A DNA stretch of 64,000 nt from the NCBI RefSeq assembly GCF_001693435.1, contig NZ_CM004509.1, positions 1,178,001 to 1,242,000 of the forward strand, written 5' to 3'. This DNA is from Gilliamella sp. wkB7 (GTDB lineage Bacteria > Pseudomonadota > Gammaproteobacteria > Enterobacterales > Orbaceae). Every line of letters starts with the position of its first letter. The first letter of the stretch is position 1. Below, piece after piece: positions 20,451 through 31,098 of this stretch. Made by a program: the position numbers and the translations under genes. Under the pieces are notes generated by a model. It made no database searches, was not told where the DNA came from, and saw only the letters and a program-made list of their open reading frames with translations.

Positions 20451-20807
20451 ATGAAAAATCAAGAAATTCAAACTACACATTCAAAGGGAAATCTTGCAAA
20501 AGGATTATTTGTTTTAGGTGGCACATGGGCTGCGATATTTTTGCCAGCCATCATGATAATAATTGCATTCATTATTCCTTTTGGTAATGCAACAACGCGT
20601 TCTTATATACTTAAAGTGGCAAATACAGAAACTGGTAAATTATTTTTATTTTTAATGATTTCATTGCCGATTTGGTGCGCATTACAAAAGATTATCACGA
20701 TTTTACATCATCATAAAATCTATCCAAAACGGGAAAAAATACTAACCGTTGCACTAGCCCTTGCATGGACTATGCATGCAGTTTATATTTTGTTTGTCCG
20801 AAGTTAA
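20451..20807 (+). CDS. frdD: fumarate reductase membrane-anchor subunit D-like (orphan)
   Basis: 118 residues (E. coli FrdD has 119). Start at ATG 20451 (MKNQEIQ), after the frdC stop; an earlier in-frame start would overlap frdC. GLFVLGGTWAAIFLPAIMIIIAF and LFLFLMISLPIWC align with FrdD GGMWSAIIAPVMILL and LFLFLMIVLPLWC. The histidine-rich segment after LPxWC in FrdD is largely replaced here (ALQKIITILHHHKIY). Three predicted helices. Likely co-transcribed with the preceding gene. Confidence 0.7.
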   Translation: MKNQEIQTTHSKGNLAKGLFVLGGTWAAIFLPAIMIIIAFIIPFGNATTRSYILKVANTETGKLFLFLMISLPIWCALQKIITILHHHKIYPKREKILTVALALAWTMHAVYILFVRS

Positions 20808-20841
20808 CGAAAATAGAGTTTGATATAATTAAACGATAAAA

Positions 20842-20865
20842 AGCGTTATCCAGTTGGGTAACGCT
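20842..20865 (-). terminator. terminator between frdD and the secreted hypothetical gene
   Basis: Stem AGCGTTAtCC / GGgTAACGCT with a 4-nt loop. On the minus strand it is followed by TTTTTAT, so it is a good terminator for the gene at 20881-21738 and may also stop frdD transcription. Confidence 0.8.
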
Positions 20866-20880
20866 GATTAATGTTAAACA

Positions 20881-21738
20881 TCAGTAATACGTCATTTCTC
20901 TAACAATATTAGTTTGTTTGTTTGTTCGATCTTGTCTTATTTTAGTCGCGGTGAGCCAATCATTTTTGTCATCAAAGGTTAAGAATTGAATGGTATAATT
21001 CACTGCATCTTTGCTTGCCGATAAATAAGCTGATTGCATTGTAGTTAAGCGAAAATGATTATCGTATTGATATGAAAAGTTACTTTCATTTTGGGTATTA
21101 TTACTAAACTGATATAAAACTTTAGCTAATTGCTGTTGTTGATAATTAAAGGTATAAGCTGACGCACCATTTTGATCAACACCGGTAAATTTACCCTCAT
21201 CATCAACCCCTTTAACTTTCCACTGTACCTGTTTGCTGATCAGACAATTGTTACTATCATATTGATAACTGTCCGTTTCAGTAAAGATAAAGTCTAACGC
21301 TTTTTTTACTTGTTGTGATTCAACGATTTTACCTTGTTCATCAGTTTTAAATTGGATGATACTGCTTGTTTTATACTCCAGATCTTCAATAAAGTTTTCC
21401 CAACCGACGTTTGTTTTTTGCAAATTTTCGGAATAAACACGTTTATGATCATCTGAGAACAAAATGTATTGGCTTTGAGTAATTAATCCATTTTGATCAT
21501 AATTGAGGATATGTTTAGCCATTGACTCTTGACGATTATTAATTATTGTTGTTGATGTTCTAACTTCTTGTTTAATACCTTGAGCAGGTAAATCAATAAA
21601 ATCCAAAATTTGAAAAATATAATTATTTGCTTGAACCCTATTTTGAGTAGAATTTTCACTACAACTTAAAGCCATTACAGTAGGTGAAAGTAATAACGTG
21701 CAGAGTGTTATAGAACAAGGTAATGTTTGTTTTTTCAT
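20881..21738 (-). CDS. secreted hypothetical protein (YnfC-like pattern)
   Basis: 285 residues with a signal peptide (residues 1 to about 23, then ALSCSENS; a Cys right after the core makes a lipoprotein possible but the lipobox is imperfect). The rest is beta-rich with repeated Tyr-Asp-x-Asn motifs (LNYDQNGL, YQYDSNNCL, YQYDNHFRL), as in YD-repeat-like proteins. The C-terminus ends MTYY, resembling the E. coli YnfC/UPF0257 ending. Function unknown. It is monocistronic between convergent frdD and yejF. Confidence 0.7.
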   Translation of the reverse strand: MKKQTLPCSITLCTLLLSPTVMALSCSENSTQNRVQANNYIFQILDFIDLPAQGIKQEVRTSTTIINNRQESMAKHILNYDQNGLITQSQYILFSDDHKRVYSENLQKTNVGWENFIEDLEYKTSSIIQFKTDEQGKIVESQQVKKALDFIFTETDSYQYDSNNCLISKQVQWKVKGVDDEGKFTGVDQNGASAYTFNYQQQQLAKVLYQFSNNTQNESNFSYQYDNHFRLTTMQSAYLSASKDAVNYTIQFLTFDDKNDWLTATKIRQDRTNKQTNIVREMTYY

Positions 21739-21814
21739 GACTAACCTATAAATAGAGATAAATATTCATCCATTGGTAACAGTGAACTAACTTAAACCAT
21801 AGCTTTACGTACAA

Positions 21815-23548
21815 CTATTTTTTGCGCATTAATAACGCATTTTCCCAATCGACCTTTTTTTCTTGTTTTTGATTTTGTGAATTATCATTTTTATGATCAC
21901 CCTTTTCTATTTTTTCAGCTTTATCGGCATAAATTAGGGTTCGGCTTCCTCTGCGATGAGGTTTATCTAAAAATGACAGTAACGCTTTGGTATATTCATG
22001 TTCGCAAGAATAAAAGATCTTTTCTCGTGAACCTTGCTCAACAATTTGTGCATCTTTCATAACTATGACTTGATGACATATTGAATATATTAGTGCTAAA
22101 TCATGACTAATAAAGAGATAACTGAGCCGATGTTTTTCCTGTAACAATTTGAGTAACTCAATGATTTGCTTTTGAATAGTATGATCTAAAGATGAAGTTG
22201 GTTCATCTAAAATTAATAATTCTGGTTTTAAAATTAATGCTCGAGCGATAGCAATACGTTGTCGTTGCCCCCCAGAAAATTCGGTTGGATAGCGAAAACG
22301 TAAATCAGGATTGAGACCGACTTCTTGCATGATTTCAATTACCGCTTTTTCACGTTCATTTTTACTCAGTTTTTTATGAGCAACTAAACCTTCGCTGATA
22401 ATTTGCTCAACATTAAAACGAGGATTGAGTGACGAAAACGGATCTTGGAACACAACTTGGATACGGCTCCTAAATGGTAACAGTTTTTTACCCTTTAAAT
22501 TCTGTATTGGGTGGCTATCAAATAAGATTTCACCTTCAGATTTAATCAATCGTAAAATAGCCAAAGCTGTCGTACTTTTTCCTGAACCTGACTCACCGAC
22601 AATACCCACTGTTTCACCTTGGTGTATCGTCAAACCAATATTATCAACAATTCTTTTTTGTTCGTGACTAAACAGCCTTTTTTTAGTTATTACATCAACA
22701 TTAAGATGGTTAACGCTAAGCAATATTCCTGGCGTTTGAGGCAAAACAACCGGATCACCACTTGGTTCGGAATTTAGCAAGGTTTGAGTATATTCATGTT
22801 CAGGACGCAAAAAGATACGTTGTTTACTGTTATATTCAACAATTTTACCTTGTTGCATAACGGCTACTTTATCAGCTAACTTTTTGACAATACCAAGGTT
22901 ATGCGAAATAAATAACATACTCATATTCAATTCATTTTTAAGCTCTTTAAGTAATTGAATAATCTGAGCCTGTACGGATACATCTAATGCGGTAGTAGGT
23001 TCATCAGCAATTAATAATTTAGGATGAGTAAGAATTGCCATAGCAATCATAACTCGCTGTCGCTCTCCACCCGATAGCTGATGAGGAAAAGCAGATAATT
23101 TATTTTTTGGTTCTTTAATTCCAACACGATCGAGATATTGCAAAATTTCGCTACGGGCAGCATTAGACCGCATACCACGATGCAACGAAAGTACTTCATA
23201 AAGCTGTTTTTCAACGGTATGTAATGGATTGAGCGATACCATCGGTTCTTGGAAAATCATACTGATTTGATTACCACGAATTTTACGAAGCTCTTTATCG
23301 GGTGCATGCAGCAAGGATTGCCCTTCAAATAAAATATCACCCGTTGGGTAACTCACCTGCTCTTTACGTAATAAACGTAAAATGGATAACGCAGTTACAC
23401 TTTTGCCTGAACCTGACTCACCAACCAAAGCAAGTGTTTCTTGTTCATCAATATTAAAACTAACATTGCTTACAACACGCGATTGTGATTGTGTATCACG
23501 TTTGAAAGCAATACTTAAATCCTCAACAGATAATAAAGTAGAACTCAT
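21815..23548 (-). CDS. yejF: peptide ABC transporter, fused ATPase YejF
   Basis: Duplicated ATPase of 577 residues with two complete nucleotide-binding domains: Walker A GESGSGKS in both halves, signature LSGGERQR and FSGGQRQR, Walker B LLIADEPTTALD and LLILDEPTSSLD. E. coli YejF is about 529 residues; the extra length is a charged C-terminal tail (about 535-577, rich in Lys/Asn/Gln). Energises import of oligopeptides, and of microcin C in E. coli. Its start overlaps the yejE stop by 4 bp. Confidence 0.95.
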   Translation of the reverse strand: MSSTLLSVEDLSIAFKRDTQSQSRVVSNVSFNIDEQETLALVGESGSGKSVTALSILRLLRKEQVSYPTGDILFEGQSLLHAPDKELRKIRGNQISMIFQEPMVSLNPLHTVEKQLYEVLSLHRGMRSNAARSEILQYLDRVGIKEPKNKLSAFPHQLSGGERQRVMIAMAILTHPKLLIADEPTTALDVSVQAQIIQLLKELKNELNMSMLFISHNLGIVKKLADKVAVMQQGKIVEYNSKQRIFLRPEHEYTQTLLNSEPSGDPVVLPQTPGILLSVNHLNVDVITKKRLFSHEQKRIVDNIGLTIHQGETVGIVGESGSGKSTTALAILRLIKSEGEILFDSHPIQNLKGKKLLPFRSRIQVVFQDPFSSLNPRFNVEQIISEGLVAHKKLSKNEREKAVIEIMQEVGLNPDLRFRYPTEFSGGQRQRIAIARALILKPELLILDEPTSSLDHTIQKQIIELLKLLQEKHRLSYLFISHDLALIYSICHQVIVMKDAQIVEQGSREKIFYSCEHEYTKALLSFLDKPHRRGSRTLIYADKAEKIEKGDHKNDNSQNQKQEKKVDWENALLMRKK

Positions 23549-24579
23549 CGATACACTCCCTTGTTTGGATCGAAAGCATCTCTGATTGCTTCACCAATAA
23601 AAATGAGCAATGATAACAAAGTTGCAATAATTAAAAATGAACTAATACCAAGCCAAGGTGCTTGCAAATTATTTTTACCTTGTAGCAACAAACGACCAAG
23701 AGATGGCGAATCAATCGGTAAACCAAAACCTAGAAAATCCAGAGAAGTTAATGTCGTAATTGAACCACATAAAATAAAAGGCAAAAATGTTAATGTTGCA
23801 ACCATTGCATTCGGTAAAATATGACGAAACATAATTTTGCTGTCGCCGACACCCATTGCTTTGGCAGCACGGATATAATCAAAATTACGGGTTCGCAAAA
23901 ATTCAGTACGCACAATACCTGATAAAGCCATCCAACCAAATAGTACTGTTATTCCGAGTAACCACCAAAAATCAAGGGGTAAAATACTCGCCAGTAAAAT
24001 AATCACAAATAGCTCAGGTAATCCACACCAAATTTCGATAAAACGTTGTCCAATCAAATCAACTTTGCCGCCATAATAACCTTGAACAGCACCGATAATA
24101 ACTGAGATAATCGTGGTAAAGAGTGTTAATAAAATGGCAAAAAACATAGAGATACGAAAGCCATATAATATATTTGCCAATACATCAAAACCAGCATCGG
24201 TCGTACCTAACCAATGAGAAAGTGATGGCGAAGTAGGAAAAGTGCTTGGCGTATCATAAATTAACGTATTATAGCTATAACGAAATAGAGGCCATAAAAT
24301 CCAACCATCTGCTTCTATTTTATGCTGCACAGCCGGATCTAAAAAATTAGTTTGAGTATCAAATTGTCCACCGAATTCACTTTCAGGATAAAAATGAAAA
24401 ATAGGTAAATAGTAATTATCCTGATATTTAATAAAAATCGGTTTATCGTTAGCAATAAAATCAGAAAATAGGCTAATTACAAAAAAAATCATAAACAACC
24501 AAAGCGAATAGTATCCACGCCGATTGTGTTTAAATCGTTGCCAACGTTGCTGATTAATAGAGTAATTACTAGTCATCAA
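23545..24579 (-). CDS. yejE: peptide ABC transporter permease YejE
   Basis: 344 residues, permease of the DppC/OppC type with an N-terminal helix, a large periplasmic loop, and the EAA-type motif [23 protein letters not shown] segment near residue 225. Length and domain order match E. coli YejE (341). It overlaps both yejB (upstream) and yejF (downstream) by 4 bp, so translation is probably coupled. Confidence 0.95.
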   Translation of the reverse strand: MMTSNYSINQQRWQRFKHNRRGYYSLWLFMIFFVISLFSDFIANDKPIFIKYQDNYYLPIFHFYPESEFGGQFDTQTNFLDPAVQHKIEADGWILWPLFRYSYNTLIYDTPSTFPTSPSLSHWLGTTDAGFDVLANILYGFRISMFFAILLTLFTTIISVIIGAVQGYYGGKVDLIGQRFIEIWCGLPELFVIILLASILPLDFWWLLGITVLFGWMALSGIVRTEFLRTRNFDYIRAAKAMGVGDSKIMFRHILPNAMVATLTFLPFILCGSITTLTSLDFLGFGLPIDSPSLGRLLLQGKNNLQAPWLGISSFLIIATLLSLLIFIGEAIRDAFDPNKGVYR

Positions 24580-25664
24580 TTGCGAGCCTCAAAGTCTATG
24601 CGTGGGTCAATTATCATATAAGATAAATCGGATAATAGTTTAGCAATTAGTCCGATTAACGTAAAAATATACAACGAACCAAAAATAACTGGATAGTCTC
24701 GTTGAATGATCGCCTCATACCCCAATAGCCCAAGCCCATTGAGTGAAAAAATAATTTCTATCAGTAACGAACCGGTAAATAAGATACCGACAAATGCAGC
24801 TGGAAAGCCCGATACAATAAGTAGAGTCGCATTACGAAACACATGTTTATAAAGAATTTGTCGTTCACTTAGACCTTTGGCTCTAGCGGTTATAACATAT
24901 TGTTTACGGATTTCATCTAAAAATGAATTTTTGGTTAGCATGGTTAACGATGCAAAACCACTGATCACCATTGCAATAGTCGGTAAACAGATATGCCAAG
25001 CATAATCTTTTACCTTACCCCAAAAATCGAGCTGCTCAAAATGGTTGGAGACTAATCCTCGTAATGGGAAAATATCCCAATAACTTCCACCCGCAAACAG
25101 CACAATGAGTAACACCGCCAATAAAAAAGCGGGTATCGCATAGCCAATAATGATTAACGTACTTGACCAAAAATCAAAAGCTGATCCATCTTTAACCGCT
25201 TTGCGGATCCCTAAAGGAATCGAAATAAGATAGACAATGAGGGTACTCCAAAGGCCGAGTGAAATCGAAACAGGTAAACTTTTAATAATTAAACCTATTA
25301 CAGATTCACTTTTAAAAAAACTATTGCCAAAATCGAACATGACATATTTTTTTAATGTTTCAAAATAACGTTCTATTATTGGTTTATCAAAACCGTACTG
25401 TTTTTCGATCATAGCCACAATCTGTGGATCAAGCCCGCGCGATCCTCGATAAGTTGACTCATTTTTAGATTGCTGCAATTTTAGAGCGCTATTATCACCT
25501 CCCGGCAAAATAGCTTGTCCTGCTTCTGGACCATTTTCAATCAGTGCTAATGCTTGATCAACTGGGCCACCTGGCGCTACTTGTACAATAAAGAAGTTAA
25601 TCGTTAAAATAACAAACAGCGTAGGAATAATGAGTAATAATCGTCGAATAAGATAATTAAGCAT
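24576..25664 (-). CDS. yejB: peptide ABC transporter permease YejB
   Basis: 362 residues, DppB/OppB-type permease starting [19 protein letters not shown], with the conserved coupling loop [25 protein letters not shown]. The family-specific insert [14 protein letters not shown] after helix 1 is typical of YejB. One base separates it from the yejA stop. Confidence 0.95.
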   Translation of the reverse strand: MLNYLIRRLLLIIPTLFVILTINFFIVQVAPGGPVDQALALIENGPEAGQAILPGGDNSALKLQQSKNESTYRGSRGLDPQIVAMIEKQYGFDKPIIERYFETLKKYVMFDFGNSFFKSESVIGLIIKSLPVSISLGLWSTLIVYLISIPLGIRKAVKDGSAFDFWSSTLIIIGYAIPAFLLAVLLIVLFAGGSYWDIFPLRGLVSNHFEQLDFWGKVKDYAWHICLPTIAMVISGFASLTMLTKNSFLDEIRKQYVITARAKGLSERQILYKHVFRNATLLIVSGFPAAFVGILFTGSLLIEIIFSLNGLGLLGYEAIIQRDYPVIFGSLYIFTLIGLIAKLLSDLSYMIIDPRIDFEARN

Positions 25665-25665
25665 A

Positions 25666-27627
25666 TTAATGTTTCCGATTTTTAGTCAGGCTAGCTGCTT
25701 TATCTGCATCATACCACCAACTATCTACGCCAATAGCATAAGCGGGTTGAACAGCTGGCTGCCCAAATTTGTTCCAATATGCATAGTAAGTATTGCTGTT
25801 ATACCACATTGGAATCATAGGATATTCTTGAGTTAAGATGCGATCAAGAGCGCGCCCAAGAGGAATGAGCTGAGCTTGATTATCTAAATTTTTAGTAATT
25901 TCAGCGATAATTCCATCAATTGCTGGATTATGTAATCCTGATGCATTCCATGATGAATTAAGATATTCACTTCCCCAAAGGATCATTAAGTCTGATGAAG
26001 GATAATTTTCAGCGCCATAAGTACGTGGCATCATATCATAATCACGCTCACGCAAACGACGTGTAAACTGAGCATAATCAAGTGACACGATTTTCATGGT
26101 GATACCTAAACGAGCTAAGTTTTGCTGAAAAGGTATCGCATATTTAATATCATCCCCAAGATATGTAACAAGTTCAAATTCAAAAGGTTGATTGGTTTTA
26201 GCATTAACGAGTTTACCTTCTTTAATAATCCATCCAGCTTGTTGAAGTAAGTTAGTCGCTTTTAATAAATTATCACGATTAAATCCAAGGCCATCACTTT
26301 TAGGAATGTAAAAAGCATTATCAAACGCCCGTTCAGGAATAATATCTTTATATTGATTAAGCCATTTTAACTCTTGTTCACTTGGCGTACCTATCGCCGC
26401 ATAAATAGTGTTTTCAAAAAAACTGTAAGGTCTTTTGTAACTATCATAATAAAATGCATGATTTAACCATTGAAAATCAAACGCTAAAGTAATTGCCTCA
26501 CGAACTTTAACATCATTAAACAAATCTTTTTGAAAATTAAACGCTAACCATTTGGTATCTACAGCCGTTTGAATCGGTTTTTCCTGTTTGATAATATTAT
26601 TTGAATCAAAATATTGGCCTTGATATTGGGTAAACCAGTTTTTAGGCTGTCCCTCACCACGAAGATCATATTCACCCGCTTTAAAAGCTTCTAGCGAAAT
26701 ACTACTATCCATATAGTATTCAATGCGTTTTTCATCGAAATTATTCATCCCTTTATTAACGGGTAAATCGCTTGCCCAATAGTTAGGATTGCGTCGATAA
26801 ACCACATAATGTCCCATTTTATAATTACTGATATAATAAGGTCCGCTGCCCACAGGAGGTGTAGCAATTGGCTCTGCAAAATTATGATTTTGCCAAAAAT
26901 GTTTAGGTATAACAGGCATATTACCAATAAAAGATAATAACTTTTCCCTATCCGTTTCTGGTAAGTCGATGCGCACATGGTAATCATCCAGCGCTTTAAC
27001 CGTAATACCCTGATTATATACACGATATTGTGGTACGCCTTCAGTCATAAATTTTTGAAAGGTAAATTCAACATCATGTGCCGTAATCGGTTTGCCATCT
27101 TGAAAACGAGCATCGGGATTAATGGCAACTTCCGCCCAACGATAATTGTCAGAATAAGTAACGGATGTCGCAATTAGTGGATAAAAACTGGTAATATCAT
27201 CCGCTAAATTAGTAAAAAGGGTATCGTATAATGACCCTGAGTTTTTTTCTGGCGCACCTCGACTTGCATAACGATTAAAATTATCAAAAGTGCCTATTTC
27301 GGCGAGTTTAATTGTTCCACCTTTTGGTGCTTTTGGATTTACATAATCAAGATGATCAAAATTTTCAGGATATTTAGGCTCACCTAATAAAGAAAAAATA
27401 GTTTTATGATAGATTTTTTCAGTAATTTGAACAGGGCCAACAAAATTAGCTTCATCATTTATTAATGGTTGATTTGATAAATCTGTATCAGTTTTAATCT
27501 CTATTGCCGTTGGTGATTGTTCTGGCTGAGTTTCTTGAGCATTAACCGTCATAGAACAAATAACTAACCCACTTATACAGCTTGTTATAAGTATTGCGTT
27601 TATTTTTTGTTTGATTTGGTTAATCAT
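25666..27627 (-). CDS. yejA: periplasmic oligopeptide-binding protein YejA
   Basis: Solute-binding protein family 5, 653 residues. Signal peptide at about 1-30 (cleavage near VNAQE), then an unusual roughly 60-residue linker rich in Glu/Thr/Gln before the binding domain. Conserved family segments include [19 protein letters not shown] and [24 protein letters not shown]. First gene of yejABEF. It is slightly longer than E. coli YejA because of the N-terminal linker. Confidence 0.95.
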   Translation of the reverse strand: MINQIKQKINAILITSCISGLVICSMTVNAQETQPEQSPTAIEIKTDTDLSNQPLINDEANFVGPVQITEKIYHKTIFSLLGEPKYPENFDHLDYVNPKAPKGGTIKLAEIGTFDNFNRYASRGAPEKNSGSLYDTLFTNLADDITSFYPLIATSVTYSDNYRWAEVAINPDARFQDGKPITAHDVEFTFQKFMTEGVPQYRVYNQGITVKALDDYHVRIDLPETDREKLLSFIGNMPVIPKHFWQNHNFAEPIATPPVGSGPYYISNYKMGHYVVYRRNPNYWASDLPVNKGMNNFDEKRIEYYMDSSISLEAFKAGEYDLRGEGQPKNWFTQYQGQYFDSNNIIKQEKPIQTAVDTKWLAFNFQKDLFNDVKVREAITLAFDFQWLNHAFYYDSYKRPYSFFENTIYAAIGTPSEQELKWLNQYKDIIPERAFDNAFYIPKSDGLGFNRDNLLKATNLLQQAGWIIKEGKLVNAKTNQPFEFELVTYLGDDIKYAIPFQQNLARLGITMKIVSLDYAQFTRRLRERDYDMMPRTYGAENYPSSDLMILWGSEYLNSSWNASGLHNPAIDGIIAEITKNLDNQAQLIPLGRALDRILTQEYPMIPMWYNSNTYYAYWNKFGQPAVQPAYAIGVDSWWYDADKAASLTKNRKH

Positions 27628-28222
27628 CCTAATGTCATTCCTGTTTAATTACTCATATCAATTTTGGTGAGTAGCATAGAAATTATTTTCATCATGATTC
27701 CATACAATTATCCCACCTATAATAGTTCATCTATTTTGCCAAACTTCAACTAAATGAGCAAAACCTAATTCATAAATTCAAGAATAAATACAATCGTTAA
27801 CATTAATACAGATATAACATTCATTAATAGCTGTCTTTATGAGTAGATAAACATAAAACTAAATTCATTTATCCTTTTCAAAAACTAAGTTTTTTGTAAA
27901 AAAGTTTGAGGTTAGCATAACGTTTCAGCATAAAATGCTAAGTTATTATCTGTATTTTTATATTAAACCAGTTATATTAATATCAAAATAAATTTAAGCT
28001 TTCTATTCATTAGAATCTAAATAGATTAGTAAACAACCTTAACAAAACAATTAACGACAAAAAATCGATTTATTAGCACAATATCTATTTAGCACAACGA
28101 TAGGGAATATAATAAAATTAATTATATGAAATTATTTGTTTTTTATATATTTAGCTTTGTTATCCAATAAAGAAGAATGAATGAATCCATCTATGGATAA
28201 TTGAAAAAGGACAATGAATATA
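27628..28222. promoter_or_regulatory. divergent intergenic region yejA / cas3
   Basis: About 595 bp, A/T-rich, no gene. It must carry the yejABEF promoter (leftward) and the cas3 promoter (rightward). No cas-type repeat is present here. Confidence 0.4.
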
Positions 28223-30934
28223 ATGGCGGAATCTTTTTATCAATATTGGGGGAAATGTAGACAAAATGCCAATAATTCTTCCTATCATTTGCTTGCTTAT
28301 CACAATTTGGATGTAGCGGCATGTGGTTATCAGATAGTCAAACACAATTATTTCAATTCTTTTGAATTATTTCAAAAAATAGGCTTTTTATCAAAAGACA
28401 AAGAACAAGCTGCACTTTGGTTTGCCTATTTTTTAGCTTGGCATGATATTGGTAAATTTGCTAATGGATTTCAAAAACTATTTAGGCACAATAACCCTCA
28501 ACTTGTTGCACCTGATCCCTCAAAAGAATATTTATCAAGACATGATTCACTGGGTTGGTGGTTATGGCATGAATCATTATCGCTCAATCCAGAAATTCAA
28601 CTAGCCCAATATAATCAAAGAATTATGAATTTATATGATATTTGGTTATTAATTATGACTGGGCATCATGGAAAGCCTCCTGAACTACTAAAAGATATAA
28701 AAGGTAATTCATCATTTAATCAACAAGACAAAAAAAATGCATCCGATTATATTCAAGCAATTAATCAATTTTTTATTAAAGATAATAAATTACAACATTA
28801 TCCGCAATTTTTTTTCGATAAAACACATCAAGAAAAACTGAACCAAATAAGTTGGTTGATTGCTGGATTAACCGTTATCAGCGATTGGTTAGGATCAAAT
28901 GAGCAGTTATTCTCATTTAATTGGCAAGTTATGCCATTATCGGAATATTGGCAAAATCATGCAATCATTCAAGCTGAAAATGCCATAGCAACTCTACCCA
29001 AATTATCTTCTGTTGCTCAGTTTAAGAATGTCAAAAGTCTATTCCCTTTTATTGAAAAACCAACACCACTACAAGAGTATGCATTATCCTGTCAATTATC
29101 TGATAAGAACCCTGAATTGTTTATTATGGAAGATGTGACAGGCGCAGGAAAAACCGAAGCATCAATGATTTTAGCAAACAGATTAATGTCAGCCCAAAAA
29201 GCACAAGGGATTTATATTGGTCTACCAACTATGGCAACGGCTAATGCCATTTATCAACGCACAGCAAATGTCTACGAAAAATTATATCAAGCAGGCAGTC
29301 ATCCATCATTAGTGTTGGCACACGGCGCTAGCTATATGAATTCAAATTTTACACAATCCATTTTAAAGAAAGATCACATCAGCCAACAAAAATATTCTAA
29401 AGGTGAACAATCTGTCAGTGCTGAATGTAACGAATGGTTTGTTGATACTCGTAAAAAAGCCTTATTAGCTGAAGTTGGCGTAGGTACACTAGATCAGGTT
29501 TTAATGGCTGTTATGCCATTTAAACATCAATCATTGCGTTTATTAGGTTTACAACATAAATTACTTATATTAGATGAAGTTCATGCTTATGACAGCTACA
29601 TGGTAAAACTACTAGAAGCATTACTTCATTATCACGCCACACAAGGCGGAAGCGCCATTATTCTAACTGCCACATTACCTATTTTTTTACGTGAAAAGTT
29701 ACTTAATGCATTTAATAATGGCTTAATAAATAAGCAGCAAACATTATCTTTAAATCAGTCATTACCGTTTCCGCTTATAACGAGACTTAATTATCATGGT
29801 CTGACTGAACAACCAATAGATACCCGAGAAGAAGTAAAACGTCAGGTTGAAATAGCATGGATTGCCGATATTGAAACTGGTATAAGTAAAATTGAACAAT
29901 CAATAAAACAAGGTAAAATTATTTGTTGGATTAAAAATAGTGTAATTGATGCCATTGACTTATATCAGCAACTACAACTTACCTTAAATATAGACACTGA
30001 TCATATTTTACTTTTTCATAGTCGATTTGCTTTTTGTGATCGGTTACAAATTGAAGAAAAAGCCTTAACATGGGCAGGAAAATCCTCAAATAGTGAAATT
30101 CGCCAAGCAAAGGTGATCATTGCAACTCAAGTCATAGAACAATCTTTAGATCTTGATTTTGACGAAATGATAAGTGACATAGCCCCTATCGATCTATTGA
30201 TACAACGTGCTGGACGTTTACAACGGCATGTGCGAGATAAAAATGGTAATATCAAACCGTATAATAAAGAGAATCAACCAAAAGATGAGCGAGCCCCACC
30301 AGTTCTTACTGTGTTTGCGCCACCTTGGCATGATGAACCACAAAAAGATTGGCTGGATAATCCTGCTTTTCGCAATACCAGTTATGTATACCCTAATCAC
30401 GCGTATTTATGGTTTACTCAAAAAATCCTACTCAAGCAAACATATATCAAAATGCCCCAAGAGGCACGTTTATTGATTGATTCTGTTTATACCGAACATA
30501 TTGAGCTTCCTTCAGGATTATCAGAAGTTTACTATAAGGAAAAAGGAAAGTCGCTTAGTCAATCCTCTATTGCCAAACAAAGTGTACTAAACATTAACAA
30601 TGGTTATAGACGAGACATCTATAGCTATTGGGATAAGAATGTTGAATTATCTACCCGATTATCTAAAGATAATATCGATCTGTATTTAGCTTATAATGAA
30701 GAAGAAGAAATAATCCCTTACAGTGTTAATAATGAATATGCATGGGAACAAAGCCGAGTTTCAATCAGCCTATCAAAATGGCAAAGAATAAAAAATACCA
30801 TTCCACAACTTGATCCAATAAGTTTAGAAAAAATTAGGCAACAACTGCATAGACCACAAGCAATCATCGTTCTACTAGAAAAAGGAAAATCTTCATCCTT
30901 TTACTCAAAATTATTAGGTTTTTATGCTAATTGA
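28223..30934 (+). CDS. cas3: CRISPR helicase-nuclease Cas3 (type I-E)
   Basis: Degrades target DNA after Cascade recognition. About 903 residues: N-terminal HD nuclease (LAWHDIGKFANGFQ; further TGHHGKPPE), SF2 helicase with Walker A DVTGAGKTEAS, Walker B/DEVH LILDEVHAYDS, motif III TATLP and motif VI RAGRLQRH, then the Cas3 C-terminal domain. ATG 28223 is preferred: AAGGA lies 11 bases upstream, whereas it is only 2 bases from ATG 28214. It is isolated from the other cas genes by about 8.8 kb and is on the opposite strand. Confidence 0.95.
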   Translation: MAESFYQYWGKCRQNANNSSYHLLAYHNLDVAACGYQIVKHNYFNSFELFQKIGFLSKDKEQAALWFAYFLAWHDIGKFANGFQKLFRHNNPQLVAPDPSKEYLSRHDSLGWWLWHESLSLNPEIQLAQYNQRIMNLYDIWLLIMTGHHGKPPELLKDIKGNSSFNQQDKKNASDYIQAINQFFIKDNKLQHYPQFFFDKTHQEKLNQISWLIAGLTVISDWLGSNEQLFSFNWQVMPLSEYWQNHAIIQAENAIATLPKLSSVAQFKNVKSLFPFIEKPTPLQEYALSCQLSDKNPELFIMEDVTGAGKTEASMILANRLMSAQKAQGIYIGLPTMATANAIYQRTANVYEKLYQAGSHPSLVLAHGASYMNSNFTQSILKKDHISQQKYSKGEQSVSAECNEWFVDTRKKALLAEVGVGTLDQVLMAVMPFKHQSLRLLGLQHKLLILDEVHAYDSYMVKLLEALLHYHATQGGSAIILTATLPIFLREKLLNAFNNGLINKQQTLSLNQSLPFPLITRLNYHGLTEQPIDTREEVKRQVEIAWIADIETGISKIEQSIKQGKIICWIKNSVIDAIDLYQQLQLTLNIDTDHILLFHSRFAFCDRLQIEEKALTWAGKSSNSEIRQAKVIIATQVIEQSLDLDFDEMISDIAPIDLLIQRAGRLQRHVRDKNGNIKPYNKENQPKDERAPPVLTVFAPPWHDEPQKDWLDNPAFRNTSYVYPNHAYLWFTQKILLKQTYIKMPQEARLLIDSVYTEHIELPSGLSEVYYKEKGKSLSQSSIAKQSVLNINNGYRRDIYSYWDKNVELSTRLSKDNIDLYLAYNEEEEIIPYSVNNEYAWEQSRVSISLSKWQRIKNTIPQLDPISLEKIRQQLHRPQAIIVLLEKGKSSSFYSKLLGFYAN

Positions 30935-31074
30935 TCGAAACTCTAACTATTAAATAATCAGTAAAATTAACTGATTTAAACCAAAGATGAAATGCAGCAA
31001 AAAAATAATTAAAAAGCAAGAAAGTGAAGAAAGATCGCATTGTTATAATGTGGTGCTCGGTATCAAATCAACTT

Positions 31075-31098
31075 AAAAAAGGAGCTATTGCTCCTTTT
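31075..31098. terminator. bidirectional terminator
   Basis: AAAAAAGGAGC-TATT-GCTCCTTTT. It sits between the convergent cas3 and the hypothetical gene ending at 31097 and has A/T tracts on both sides. Confidence 0.85.
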
